From the NCBI RefSeq assembly GCF_022288825.1, contig NZ_JAKOOW010000037.1, positions 31,713-95,712 on the forward strand: 64,000 nt of DNA, read 5' to 3'. Position numbers and translations under genes: made by a program. This stretch comes from Kingella pumchi (GTDB lineage: Bacteria > Pseudomonadota > Gammaproteobacteria > Burkholderiales > Neisseriaceae). The notes beneath the pieces were generated by a model that had not been told where the DNA came from, made no database searches, and saw only the letters and a program-made list of their open reading frames with translations. Positions 33,459 to 40,603 of the stretch are shown here, in pieces; the first letter of the stretch is position 1, and the number at the start of each line of letters is the position of its first letter.

Positions 33459-34061
33459 ATGACCCCCATCTACGATCTCCCCGCCCTGCAAGCCGCCTTC
33501 AAGCGCAAAGCCAAGCTCAAATACGTCTTCTTCTGGGGGCACACCCCCAAGCAACAAGGCATCGCCGACAAAGCCGTGTTCAGCCAATGGTATCCCGCCG
33601 CGTTTGAAGTAGACGGCGAACGCTACGCCACCGCCGAACACTACATGATGGCGGAAAAAGCCCGCCTGTTCGGCGCAGACGGTATCCGCCGCCAAATCCT
33701 GCAAGCAGGCAGCCCCAAGCAAGCCAAAGCACTCGGGCGGCAAATTGTCGGCTTTAAAGATGAAGTTTGGAACGCGCACCGCTTTGACATCGTTTGCCGC
33801 GCCAATTTTGCCAAATTTTCCCAACACGCCGATCTAAAAGCCTTTTTGTTGCAAACAGGCAATCGCATCTTGGTAGAAGCCAGCCCTGTGGACAGCATCT
33901 GGGGCATCGGCTTGGCGCAAGACGACCCGCACGCCGAAAATCCGTTGCAATGGCAAGGCTTAAACCTGCTGGGCTTCGCGCTGATGAAAGTGCGCGACCA
34001 AATGCAGGCAGCCTGCAACACACCGGCATCAAAACCCATATTGCCAAACTTTCTTTATTAG
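33459..34061 (+). CDS. NADAR (YbiA-like) family protein with altered C-terminus
   Basis: A 200-residue protein of the NADAR/YbiA family, N-glycosidases acting on riboflavin-pathway intermediates and, in some members, on ADP-ribosylated substrates. Blocks are YVFFWGHTP, FSQWYPAAFEVDGERYATAEHYMMAEKARLF and DSIWGIGLAQDDP followed by WQGLNLLGFALMKVRDQM. The last 17 residues (from QAACNTPASK) seem not to belong to the family. A copy of the preceding 55 bases 0.7 kb downstream runs into an uptake-sequence stop, suggesting that the ancestral end was MQAA. The ATG at 33459 is chosen over an open frame 12 codons longer. Confidence 0.85.
   Translation: MTPIYDLPALQAAFKRKAKLKYVFFWGHTPKQQGIADKAVFSQWYPAAFEVDGERYATAEHYMMAEKARLFGADGIRRQILQAGSPKQAKALGRQIVGFKDEVWNAHRFDIVCRANFAKFSQHADLKAFLLQTGNRILVEASPVDSIWGIGLAQDDPHAENPLQWQGLNLLGFALMKVRDQMQAACNTPASKPILPNFLY
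33961..34015 (+). repeat. 55-bp direct repeat, copy 1 (inside the NADAR gene)
   Basis: This segment encodes the conserved LLGFALMKVRDQMQAA end of the NADAR protein. It recurs with one mismatch at 34684-34738. Confidence 0.9.
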
Positions 34062-34070
34062 GAGACAAAA

Positions 34071-34433
34071 ATGACCGACGTACACAAAATCTACACCGCA
34101 TGGACACAGATGTGGAACGGCCATCTCGATATTGCCGACGAACTGTTGTCGCCCCATTTCAAAGCGCACCTGACCGCCGACTCCACCCCGCCGCCCGCGC
34201 CCGTTACCGACATCGCCAGCGCGAAGGCTTGGATTGCCACCATCCGCGCCAAAGCCGATTTGCATTACGAACTCGTGCTCGGCCCATTTTGCGACGGCGA
34301 CATGATTTCCGCCTATTGGCGCGTTACCGCCACGCTCGGCGGCAAAACTGCCGTCAAAGTCGGCACGGATTTCCTGAAAATCCAAGACGGCAAAATCACC
34401 GACTGCTGGACGATGAACAACAACGCCGCATAA
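34071..34433 (+). CDS. SnoaL/NTF2-like protein
   Basis: A 120-residue cytoplasmic protein with the cone-shaped SnoaL/NTF2-like pattern: N-terminal helices (VHKIYTAWTQMWNGHLDIADELLSP split across two helices), then strands FKAHLTAD, HYELVLGPFCDGDMISAYWRVTATLGG and a last strand DFLKIQDGKITDCWTMNN. Members act as hydrolases, isomerases or ligand binders. No active site can be assigned. It starts nine bases after the NADAR stop and lies within the segment bounded by the 55-bp repeat, so it may have arrived with a rearrangement. Confidence 0.7.
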   Translation: MTDVHKIYTAWTQMWNGHLDIADELLSPHFKAHLTADSTPPPAPVTDIASAKAWIATIRAKADLHYELVLGPFCDGDMISAYWRVTATLGGKTAVKVGTDFLKIQDGKITDCWTMNNNAA

Positions 34434-34448
34434 AGCGAAGCCTGATGG

Positions 34449-34485
34449 GTTTCAGGCAGCCTGAAACCATGTTCAGGCTGCCTTC
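34449..34485 (+). terminator. Uptake-sequence hairpin after the SnoaL-like gene
   Basis: GTTTCAGGCAGCCTGAAAC (itself palindromic) and a second inverted copy GTTCAGGCTGCC lie 16 bases past the stop. Confidence 0.65.
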
Positions 34486-34524
34486 CAAACATCAAAAGCA
34501 GTCCGCAGGGCGCGCACCAACCGC

Positions 34525-34662
34525 CATAGTGGATTAAAAGTGTTACGGCGGCTTTTGCGCTGGAAAGCGACATCTGCCGCGTTGCAAATCCTCGCAAGGT
34601 GTCCAACCTTGCTGCGGTTTGCGCCTTGCATCTGTCGCTTTCCAGCGCAAAATTCGCTTCGT
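34525..34662. repeat. Large imperfect palindrome with a Correia-like end
   Basis: A perfect 20-base arm TTTTGCGCTGGAAAGCGACA (34553-34572) matches its inverse at 34633-34652. An inner hairpin, GCAAGGT with ACCTTGC (about 34594-34612), makes the whole a long stem-loop. Just before it, CATAGTGGATTAAA (34525-34538) resembles the terminal repeat of neisserial Correia elements as I remember it (TATAGTGGATTAA). The opposite Correia end is not seen. The 34434-34816 gap holds this, copy 2 of the 55-bp repeat, and hairpins, but no gene. Confidence 0.7.
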
Positions 34663-34683
34663 AAACCAAATGCAAACAGACCC

Positions 34684-34738
34684 TAAACCTTCTGGGCTTC
34701 GCGCTGATGAAAGTGCGCGACCAAATGCAGGCAGCCTG
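34684..34738 (+). repeat. 55-bp direct repeat, copy 2 (orphan end of NADAR)
   Basis: This matches 33961-34015 at 54 of 55 bases but continues into GAAAA, so that in the NADAR frame it ends QAA-stop inside an uptake sequence. No coding frame leads into it. Confidence 0.9.
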
Positions 34739-34755
34739 AAAAGGAAATCGGCAAA

Positions 34756-34798
34756 AAAGCAGCCTAAAACCGTAAAACCAACTTTCAGGCTGCTTTGC
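34756..34798 (-). terminator. Hairpin after the pilin-like gene
   Basis: AAAGCAGCCT and its inverse TTTCAGGCTGCTTT pair imperfectly, just past the stop at 34817 on the minus strand. Confidence 0.55.
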
Positions 34799-34816
34799 CT
34801 GAGATGATGTTTGGTT

Positions 34817-35416
34817 TCAACGGGGGAAATAGCGGCACTCGGGCGCCGCTTTGGCGATAAAGGGGAAATCGGGCGTGATGCAGTTCCAGCCGAAGATAGC
34901 GCCGCTGGGAACATCCACATCGGGAATCAGGCTGACGCTGCCTTTGAGCCCGTCCGCGGCAAAATGCAGCACGATGCGGCCACCGGCACTGATTTCGGCT
35001 TTGGCCACTGCCGGCGGCGGTGTCAGGCCGTCGATGGCCAGCTCGCCGATATCGGCAGGCAGGCGGCCGTGTTCGGCAAGAAACACCGCTATCTCGGTGC
35101 GCAGCACATGGGAAAAGCCGATGCCATCGCGCAGCTGCTGCTGTTGGCGCAACTGCTCCACGCTTGCCTGCGCGTCTGCCGGTGCCGGCGCTGATACGGC
35201 GGCAGACGCGGTACTTTGGCTGCTCTGCGGCGGGTCGGATGCTTCGCGCGCCAGCGGCGGCACAGCGCTCTGTTGCTGCACCTGCTGTTCGATTTCGGCG
35301 ATGTGCGAGCGTTCTTGTTCGGGCAGCACAAACAGGAAATAGCCCGCCTGTCCGATAACCAGAACGGCCAGCACGGCGATAATCCATGTTTTAACGGGGG
35401 TTTGCTGTCGGGGCAT
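34817..35416 (-). CDS. Membrane-anchored pilin-like protein lacking a prepilin leader
   Basis: A 199-residue bitopic protein. A short basic start, one membrane helix (about 10-32), a Gln-rich helical stretch and a Pro/Ala/Ser linker (about 50-85) precede a domain (about 98-199) that follows the type IV pilin head: a helix with EIAVFLAEHGRLPAD, strands KGSVSLIPDVDVPSGAIFGWNC, and a C-terminal Cys pair (Cys179, Cys194) ending ECRYFPR. The G-FxxxE prepilin-peptidase site is absent, so it should not enter a pilus in the usual way. The start at 35416 replaces a longer frame from 35464. Role unknown. Confidence 0.65.
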   Translation of the reverse strand: MPRQQTPVKTWIIAVLAVLVIGQAGYFLFVLPEQERSHIAEIEQQVQQQSAVPPLAREASDPPQSSQSTASAAVSAPAPADAQASVEQLRQQQQLRDGIGFSHVLRTEIAVFLAEHGRLPADIGELAIDGLTPPPAVAKAEISAGGRIVLHFAADGLKGSVSLIPDVDVPSGAIFGWNCITPDFPFIAKAAPECRYFPR

Positions 35417-35515
35417 GGCGGTACTCCGATAAGGTTTGGGGGGTATGAAACAGGAAAACTGCACGGCGCAGCTGCCAGGCTAAAGCCTTTACGGCAGGGC
35501 TTTCAGGCTGCCTGC

Positions 35516-35938
35516 CTAACGCGGCAGCCTGTGCAGACGGACGCTAAAGTCCTGCGTAAAGGTGCGGGCAGCCGGCACGTCGATGGCGGTGCGGCTTTCC
35601 GCATAACGCTTGGGGTCGCAGGCCACGATCAAGGTTTGCCGCCCGGACGGGACGGCGGCATCGAACGTTCCGTCTGCGCCGCTGACGATGGCGTATTCCT
35701 TATCGTCGCCGTCGATGCGGATCAGGCAGCCTGAAAGCGGGGCGCCGTTTTCGTCCAGCACCCGCCCCAGCAAGGTGCTGCCCTGCGGCGCGGTTTGGGG
35801 CGTTTGGCTGCTGCTGACGGCCGATGCCGCCGTTGCGCCCGAGTGCTCCGAGCCGGCCGTCCCGCCGGAGCAGGAAGCCGCCAGCGCGGCCGCGCCGGAT
35901 ACGGCGGCGGCCAGGATGGTCTGTTGCCAGCTTGTCAT
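35516..35938 (-). CDS. Lipoprotein with carboxypeptidase-regulatory-like (Ig-fold) domain
   Basis: A 140-residue predicted lipoprotein: signal with AASC (Cys23), a Ser/Thr/Ala linker, then about 85 residues in the CarboxypepD_reg-like beta-sandwich pattern: STLLGRVLDENGAPLSGCLIRIDG, YAIVSGADGTFDAAVPSG, QTLIVACDP. These domains are usually structural or carbohydrate/protein-binding. It lies 99 bases upstream of the pilin-like gene on the same strand, so the two may be one transcript. No further function is evident. Confidence 0.65.
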   Translation of the reverse strand: MTSWQQTILAAAVSGAAALAASCSGGTAGSEHSGATAASAVSSSQTPQTAPQGSTLLGRVLDENGAPLSGCLIRIDGDDKEYAIVSGADGTFDAAVPSGRQTLIVACDPKRYAESRTAIDVPAARTFTQDFSVRLHRLPR

Positions 35939-35966
35939 TTGTGCGCTCCTTTCGGTCTCAAACGGT

Positions 35967-36014
35967 TTTCAGGCTGCCTGAAAGCCGTTTTTTGCTTTTC
36001 AGGCAGCCTGAAAT
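35967..36014 (-). terminator. Uptake-sequence hairpins after leuB
   Basis: TTTTCAGGCTGCCTGAAAG (palindromic) and a second TTTTCAGGCAGCCTGAAA lie directly past the leuB stop on the minus strand. Confidence 0.65.
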
Positions 36015-36018
36015 AGTG

Positions 36019-37089
36019 TTACAGCGCCGCAAGCACCGCGTCGCCCATTTCGGAGCAGGAAGCGAGCGTGCAGCCTGCTTCAAAAATATCGGCGGTGCGG
36101 ATGCCCTGCTGCAAGACTTTTTGCACGGCGTTTTCGACTTGGCGGGCGCGGGTTTCGTCGTTCAGGCTGTAGCGCAGCAGCATGGCCAGCGACAAAATGG
36201 TCGCCAGCGGGTTGGCTTTGTCTTGCCCCGCGATGTCGGGCGCGGAGCCGTGCGAAGGCTCGTACAGGCCTTTACCGCTTTCGTTGAGCGAAGCCGAGGG
36301 CAGCATGCCGATGGAGCCGGTGAGCATGGAGGCCTGGTCGCTCAAAATGTCGCCGAAGATGTTGCCGGTGGCAATCACGTCAAACTGCTTGGGCGCGCGC
36401 ACCAGCTGCATGGCGGCGTTGTCCACATACATATGGGTGAGCGTTACGTCGGGATAATCTTTGGCAACGTCATTGAAAATTTCTTTCCACAATTCAGTGG
36501 TTTCCAATACATTGGCTTTATCGACTGAGCAGAGTTTTTTGCCGCGTTTTTGCGCCGCTTCAAAGGCGATTTTGGCGATGCGGCGGATTTCGCTCTCGCT
36601 GTATTTCATGGTGTTGTAGCCTTCGCGCTCGCCGTTTTCCAGCGTGCGGATGCCGCGCGGTTCGCCGAAATAAATGTCGCCGGTGAGCTCGCGCACGATG
36701 AGGATGTCCAAACCGGCCACCACTTCGGGCTTGAGCGTGGAAGCGTCGGCCAGCTCTTTGTACAACACGGCAGGGCGCAGGTTGGCAAACAGATTCAGGT
36801 CTTTGCGAATCGCCAGCAGGCCGCGCTCGGGGCGCAGGGGGCGATCGAGCGTGTCGTACTGCGGACCGCCGACGGCGCCGAGCAGCACGGCATCGGCGGC
36901 GCGGCACAGCTTTTGCGTAAACTCGGGATAGGGGTGGCCGTATTCGTCGTAGGCCGCGCCGCCGAGCGGGGCGTATCGGTAGGCGGCGTCCAAGCCGCCG
37001 GCAATCAGCTTGTCGAGTACGCGCACGGCTTGGGCGGTGATTTCGGGGCCGATGCCGTCGCCGGGCAGGATGGCGATTTGGTGGGTCAT
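36019..37089 (-). CDS. leuB: 3-isopropylmalate dehydrogenase
   Basis: A 356-residue NAD-dependent decarboxylating dehydrogenase, third enzyme of leucine synthesis. Blocks are IAILPGDGIGPEI, LLGAVGGPQYD, the substrate-binding RPERGLLAIRKDLNLFANLRP, SVDKANVLETTELWKE, MYVDNAAMQLV, and the NAD-site FGDILSDQASMLTGSIGMLPSASL with EPSHGSAPDIAGQDKANP. AAGGAG lies six bases before the ATG at 37089. leuCD are not in the window. The neighbour upstream is a DUF1444 gene, separated by an uptake-sequence hairpin. Confidence 0.95.
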   Translation of the reverse strand: MTHQIAILPGDGIGPEITAQAVRVLDKLIAGGLDAAYRYAPLGGAAYDEYGHPYPEFTQKLCRAADAVLLGAVGGPQYDTLDRPLRPERGLLAIRKDLNLFANLRPAVLYKELADASTLKPEVVAGLDILIVRELTGDIYFGEPRGIRTLENGEREGYNTMKYSESEIRRIAKIAFEAAQKRGKKLCSVDKANVLETTELWKEIFNDVAKDYPDVTLTHMYVDNAAMQLVRAPKQFDVIATGNIFGDILSDQASMLTGSIGMLPSASLNESGKGLYEPSHGSAPDIAGQDKANPLATILSLAMLLRYSLNDETRARQVENAVQKVLQQGIRTADIFEAGCTLASCSEMGDAVLAAL

Positions 37090-37121
37090 TTGGTTCTCCT
37101 TCGGTTGGTTGAAAACAGACA

Positions 37122-37153
37122 ACAGGCAGCCTGAAAGGGTTTCAGGCTGCCTT
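37122..37153 (-). terminator. Uptake-sequence hairpin between the DUF1444 gene and leuB
   Basis: AGGCAGCCTGAAA and TTTCAGGCTGCCT are separated by three bases, directly past the stop at 37159 on the minus strand. Confidence 0.75.
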
Positions 37154-37158
37154 AATGC

Positions 37159-38031
37159 TTAATGGGGCAGGACTTCGTCGAGCAGAGTGATTTCGCCGTC
37201 TTTCCTGCGGTAAAAATATTGCGACACCCGATAGGGCGAGCGCTCGGCAATCTCTGCCGCCGCTTCGCGCATCAGCGCCAGCGCAGCGGCATCGTCGGCG
37301 GCACAGGCCAAAACGGCATCGCGGGTGGGCACGGCAAAAGCGCAGTCGTCGGCAAACGGCAAACCGGCGCTCTCCAGCAGTTCGCGCAGATAAAGCAGCA
37401 GCGTGGCTTCGTAGTTGCCGTCCAGCGAAAACAGCACCAAAGAGCTGCCGTCAAAGCTTTTCAAACCGACTTTATCGCCGGCGTAGGCAAGAAAATTCTG
37501 CTCGGCAAGCGCGTGCACGTCGTTAAGGTCGAGCGCTTGGTCTACAAAATCGTTGCGGGTGAAATAGCGCATGCTGTTATCCATATCCAGCACGTAAGTG
37601 AGCACCAGATCGCCGGCCAGCGGCATGAAAACCAAAACATTTTCGATATCGCCATCCGGATAGGCCTGCCGCATCTGCTCGCGGCTTTGCGCCACCCATT
37701 CGGTATTTTTGATCACGGGAAAAAGATGGGCGCTCACGTCTTCCAATTCATCGGCGCCACGCGCTTCCAGCAGGCTGGCAAAAGTTCCGGCAACGATGCC
37801 GTCCAAATCGTCCGGATTTTGGCAGTAGAGCGCATAAAAATTGCCCAGATAAGTGGCATGCGAGCCACCGTTGCCGTCGCTAAGGCGCATAACTGTATTG
37901 TCAATGCTGTCGCCCCAGTCGATATCGGCCGGCTGACCCAGCTGTCCGGCGGCGTAGTCGGCGTAATGGCTGACGAAATCCTGCCACGCCATCGGTTTTT
38001 TACCGCCGAATATTTTGTTGAAAAAAGACAT
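37159..38031 (-). CDS. DUF1444 (YtpQ-like) family protein
   Basis: A 290-residue cytoplasmic protein. The order FNKIFGG at the start, then a segment with LYCQNPDDLDGIVA, HLFPVIKNTEWVAQ and LPLAGDLVLTYVLDMDNSMRYFTRNDF (read here as MPLAGDLVLTYVLDMD) fits the DUF1444/YtpQ family, which has no established function. It is acidic with no membrane segments. The ATG at 38031 starts MSFFNKIF; six further upstream codons are open. Confidence 0.65.
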   Translation of the reverse strand: MSFFNKIFGGKKPMAWQDFVSHYADYAAGQLGQPADIDWGDSIDNTVMRLSDGNGGSHATYLGNFYALYCQNPDDLDGIVAGTFASLLEARGADELEDVSAHLFPVIKNTEWVAQSREQMRQAYPDGDIENVLVFMPLAGDLVLTYVLDMDNSMRYFTRNDFVDQALDLNDVHALAEQNFLAYAGDKVGLKSFDGSSLVLFSLDGNYEATLLLYLRELLESAGLPFADDCAFAVPTRDAVLACAADDAAALALMREAAAEIAERSPYRVSQYFYRRKDGEITLLDEVLPH

Positions 38032-38076
38032 AATCGCCCTTTCCATCAAGGTAAAACGGTTGCTGAAGTTTTTTCA

Positions 38077-38101
38077 GGCTGCCTGAAAGCAGCCTGAAAA
38101 A
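38077..38101 (-). repeat. Overlapping uptake sequences upstream of the DUF1444 gene
   Basis: TTTTTCAGGCTGCCTGAAAGCAGCCTGAAAA holds one inverted and two forward cores within 31 bases (about 38071-38101), next to the stop of the following gene at 38105, which they may terminate. Confidence 0.6.
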
Positions 38102-38104
38102 CGA

Positions 38105-38557
38105 TTACAGCTCGGTGCAGAGAATATTGCGCTCGGCACACAGGATGCTGTTGCCCTGCTCTTCGCGGCAGGCGGATTTGGCGGCGGCGCGGGCGGCGTC
38201 TTGGCTGCGATTGCGCGCTTCGTAGCGCTGGCCCTGCACATACACGCCGCATTCAAACAAACCGCTGCCTTGTTTCAGCACCGGCGCGGCGGCGGGAGTG
38301 CGCGGCGTTTGCGCTTGGGCGGCAGGGGCTTCGACTGCTTTTTCAGGCTGCCGGTAAACCGGCTGCGGTGCGGCGGCGGGAGCGGGGGCAGCGGCGGGAG
38401 TGCGCGGGGCGGCAATGCCCTGCTGTTTTTCCAGCACGCTGATACGCTGTTTCAATTCTTGGATTTCGGCTTCCAAGCGGCTGATGCGGTCGTTGCCGGC
38501 GGCGGATGCGGAAGCGGCGGCAGCGGCCAGCAGGGCGGTCAGAATCAGTTTTTTCAT
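38105..38557 (-). CDS. Secreted coiled-coil protein with Cys-rich C-terminus
   Basis: A 150-residue exported protein: signal peptide (about 1-20), a short coiled coil (ISRLEAEIQELKQRISVLEKQ, residues about 25-45), a Pro/Ala linker with an uptake-sequence-encoded RQPEK, and a C-terminal segment with four cysteines (FECGVY, SACREE, ILCAERN, ILCTEL) that probably form disulfides. I recognise no family. It is divergent from aroA. Confidence 0.6.
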   Translation of the reverse strand: MKKLILTALLAAAAASASAAGNDRISRLEAEIQELKQRISVLEKQQGIAAPRTPAAAPAPAAAPQPVYRQPEKAVEAPAAQAQTPRTPAAAPVLKQGSGLFECGVYVQGQRYEARNRSQDAARAAAKSACREEQGNSILCAERNILCTEL

Positions 38558-38681
38558 CGTTTGTCTTTCGTGGTAGTGCGGGGAAAACGGCGCGCCTGCT
38601 CGGCGCAGCGGCTACTGCGGATTATATACGAATGCCGCGGCCTGGATAGCGCGCAAAACGCCGCAAAACGCCTCTTCGCTA

Positions 38682-38687
38682 TATAAT
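38682..38687 (+). promoter_or_regulatory. -10 element of aroA
   Basis: TATAAT in CTATATAATCGCC lies 28 bases before the ATG at 38715, so the leader would be very short. No clear -35 is seen. Confidence 0.4.
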
Positions 38688-38714
38688 CGCCGCTTTTTGC
38701 AGAAAGCGATCGCC

Positions 38715-40001
38715 ATGACCGATTTCATCCGCCTTGAAGCCCGCCGCATCGGCGCGGCCGCCGTTACCATGCCTGGCTCGAAAAGCATCAGCAACCGCAC
38801 CCTGCTGCTGGCGGCGCTGAGCGACAACGATTGCGAAATCCGCTCGCTGCTGAAGTCCGACGATACCGACCGCATGCTCGATGCGCTGCGGGCTTTGGGC
38901 GTCAAACTGGAAACCCTGCCTTCAGGCAGCCTGAAAGTTTACGGCGGCGGCGGGCGTTTTGCCGTGCGCGAGGCGGATTTGTTTCTCGGCAATGCGGGCA
39001 CCGCCTTTCGCCCGCTAACCGCCGTTTTGGCGCTGCTGGGCGGCCGCTACCGCCTGCACGGGGTGGAGCGGATGCACGAGCGGCCGATCGGCGATTTGGT
39101 CGATGCCCTGCGCTCGGCCGGTGCGCAAATCAACTATCAGGGCAAGGAAGGCTATCCGCCGCTCTTGATTGGCGAGCGGCAGGATCAGGGCAAACGCAGC
39201 CTGAAAATCAAAGGCAGCGTCTCCAGCCAGTTTCTGACTGCGCTTTTGATGGCGCTGCCGCTGACCGGCGAGGCGTTTGAGATTGAAGTGGAGGGCGTGC
39301 TGATTTCCCGCCCCTATATCGACATCACGCTGAATCTGATGGCCAAATTCGGCGTGCAGGTGGCAAACGAAGATTACCGCCGTTTCAGGCTGCCTGCCGC
39401 CGCCCGCTACTGCGCGCCGCAGGTGGTGCAGGTGGAAGGAGACGCTTCGAGCGCATCCTACTTCCTGGCCGCCGGCCTGCTCGGCGGCGAAGCGGTGCGG
39501 GTAAACGGCGTGGGCAAAAATTCGATTCAGGGCGACGCGGCCTTTGCACTTGAGTTGGAAAAAATCGGCGCCCAAGTGCGGTGGGGCGAGGACTTTATCG
39601 AAGTGTCGCGTCCGGCAGGCCAGACCGTGCGGGCTTTCGATATCGATGCCAACCATATTCCCGATGCGGCGATGACGCTGGCGGTGGTGGCGCTGGCGGC
39701 CGACGGCAGCAGCACGCTGCGCAATATCGCTTCGTGGCGGGTGAAGGAAACCGACCGCATTGCCGCCATGGCGGCGGAATTGCGCAAACTCGGCGCAACG
39801 GTGGAAGAAGGGGCGGACTTTATCCGCATCACGCCGCCGGCCAAGCTGAATGCCGACGCGCTGATCGCCACCTACGACGACCACCGTATGGCCATGTGCT
39901 TCTCGCTGGTCAGCCTACTCGGCGTGCCGGTGCGGATCCTCGATCCGAAATGTACCGACAAAACCTTTCCCGGCTATTTTGACGTGTTCAACAGCCTGTA
40001 A
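38715..40001 (+). CDS. aroA: 3-phosphoshikimate 1-carboxyvinyltransferase (EPSP synthase)
   Basis: A 428-residue enzyme joining shikimate-3-phosphate and PEP. The two-domain inside-out barrel has PGSKSISNRTLLLAAL near the start (PEP-site Lys), LGNAGTAFRPLTAVLAL, RPIGDLVDALRSAG, DASSASYFLAAGLLGG and the C-terminal DDHRMAMCFSL. Uptake-sequence-encoded tracts occur at SGSLKVYG (about residues 75-82), RSLKIKG and FRLPAAARYC. Length and order are those of proteobacterial AroA. A strong terminator follows. Confidence 0.96.
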   Translation: MTDFIRLEARRIGAAAVTMPGSKSISNRTLLLAALSDNDCEIRSLLKSDDTDRMLDALRALGVKLETLPSGSLKVYGGGGRFAVREADLFLGNAGTAFRPLTAVLALLGGRYRLHGVERMHERPIGDLVDALRSAGAQINYQGKEGYPPLLIGERQDQGKRSLKIKGSVSSQFLTALLMALPLTGEAFEIEVEGVLISRPYIDITLNLMAKFGVQVANEDYRRFRLPAAARYCAPQVVQVEGDASSASYFLAAGLLGGEAVRVNGVGKNSIQGDAAFALELEKIGAQVRWGEDFIEVSRPAGQTVRAFDIDANHIPDAAMTLAVVALAADGSSTLRNIASWRVKETDRIAAMAAELRKLGATVEEGADFIRITPPAKLNADALIATYDDHRMAMCFSLVSLLGVPVRILDPKCTDKTFPGYFDVFNSL

Positions 40002-40009
40002 GCTGCCTG

Positions 40010-40053
40010 AAAAACAAAACGGCCGCCGGTTGCTTCCGGCGGCCGTTTGTTTT
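40010..40053. terminator. Strong GC-rich terminator between aroA and proQ
   Basis: AAACGGCCGCCGG and CCGGCGGCCGTTT (stems 40017-40029 and 40036-40048) flank a six-base loop with T/A runs on both sides, suitable for both convergent genes. It is not uptake-sequence-derived. Confidence 0.85.
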
Positions 40054-40073
40054 GCATTTCGTCTTGCCTGCGT

Positions 40074-40565
40074 TTATTCGGCGCCCTGCTCTGCTTGGGC
40101 GCTCTCCGCGGCGGGAGCGGTTTCGACGGCTGCGGCGTTTTCAGGCTGCCCTTGAGTTTCAGGCTGCCCTGCGGCCTGCTGCTGGCGGCGCTGTTCGCGT
40201 TTTTCCTGCTGTTTTTCCAAACTTTCGCGGATACCGGGATGCGTCAGCGCATGCTGCTGCTCTTCGGGCGTGATTTCGCCCTGCGGGCGGTTGGCCAAAT
40301 TGAAGCGCTTGCCGCCTTTGGCCACCGCCAGCAGGTATTTGGGACGGCGGCAGTGGTTGGACAGGGCGCGGACAATCAGGGCGGGATCAAACTGCGGCAA
40401 GGCCTGCTGCAATTCTTGCTCGATGCCCAGTGCCAGCGGTTTGAAACGCTTGAAAACATCGTATTTGCCGTAGATATGGTCGGCAATCATTTTGGTCTGC
40501 TTGGTTTTGCTCATGGACTGCATGGCGCTTTTCAAAGCGTTGCCCAATGCGGTTTCGTTGCTCAT
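40074..40565 (-). CDS. proQ: ProQ/FinO-family RNA chaperone
   Basis: A 163-residue RNA-binding protein of the short neisserial ProQ type, which binds structured sRNAs and mRNA 3' ends. The ProQ/FINO domain (about 1-110) has FKRFKPLALGIEQEL, IVRALSNHCRRPKYLLAVAKGGKRFNL and the basic end. The C-terminal tail is Glu/Gln/Ala-rich with QPETQGQPENA, encoded by two in-frame uptake sequences, and it is disordered. The ATG at 40565 is preferred to 40604. aroB ends 38 bases upstream, so aroK-aroB-proQ could be one transcript with the pil operon. Confidence 0.88.
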   Translation of the reverse strand: MSNETALGNALKSAMQSMSKTKQTKMIADHIYGKYDVFKRFKPLALGIEQELQQALPQFDPALIVRALSNHCRRPKYLLAVAKGGKRFNLANRPQGEITPEEQQHALTHPGIRESLEKQQEKREQRRQQQAAGQPETQGQPENAAAVETAPAAESAQAEQGAE

Positions 40566-40603
40566 GGTACTTCCTTGGTTCGGGTTTGCGGGTTTGGCCG
40601 GCA

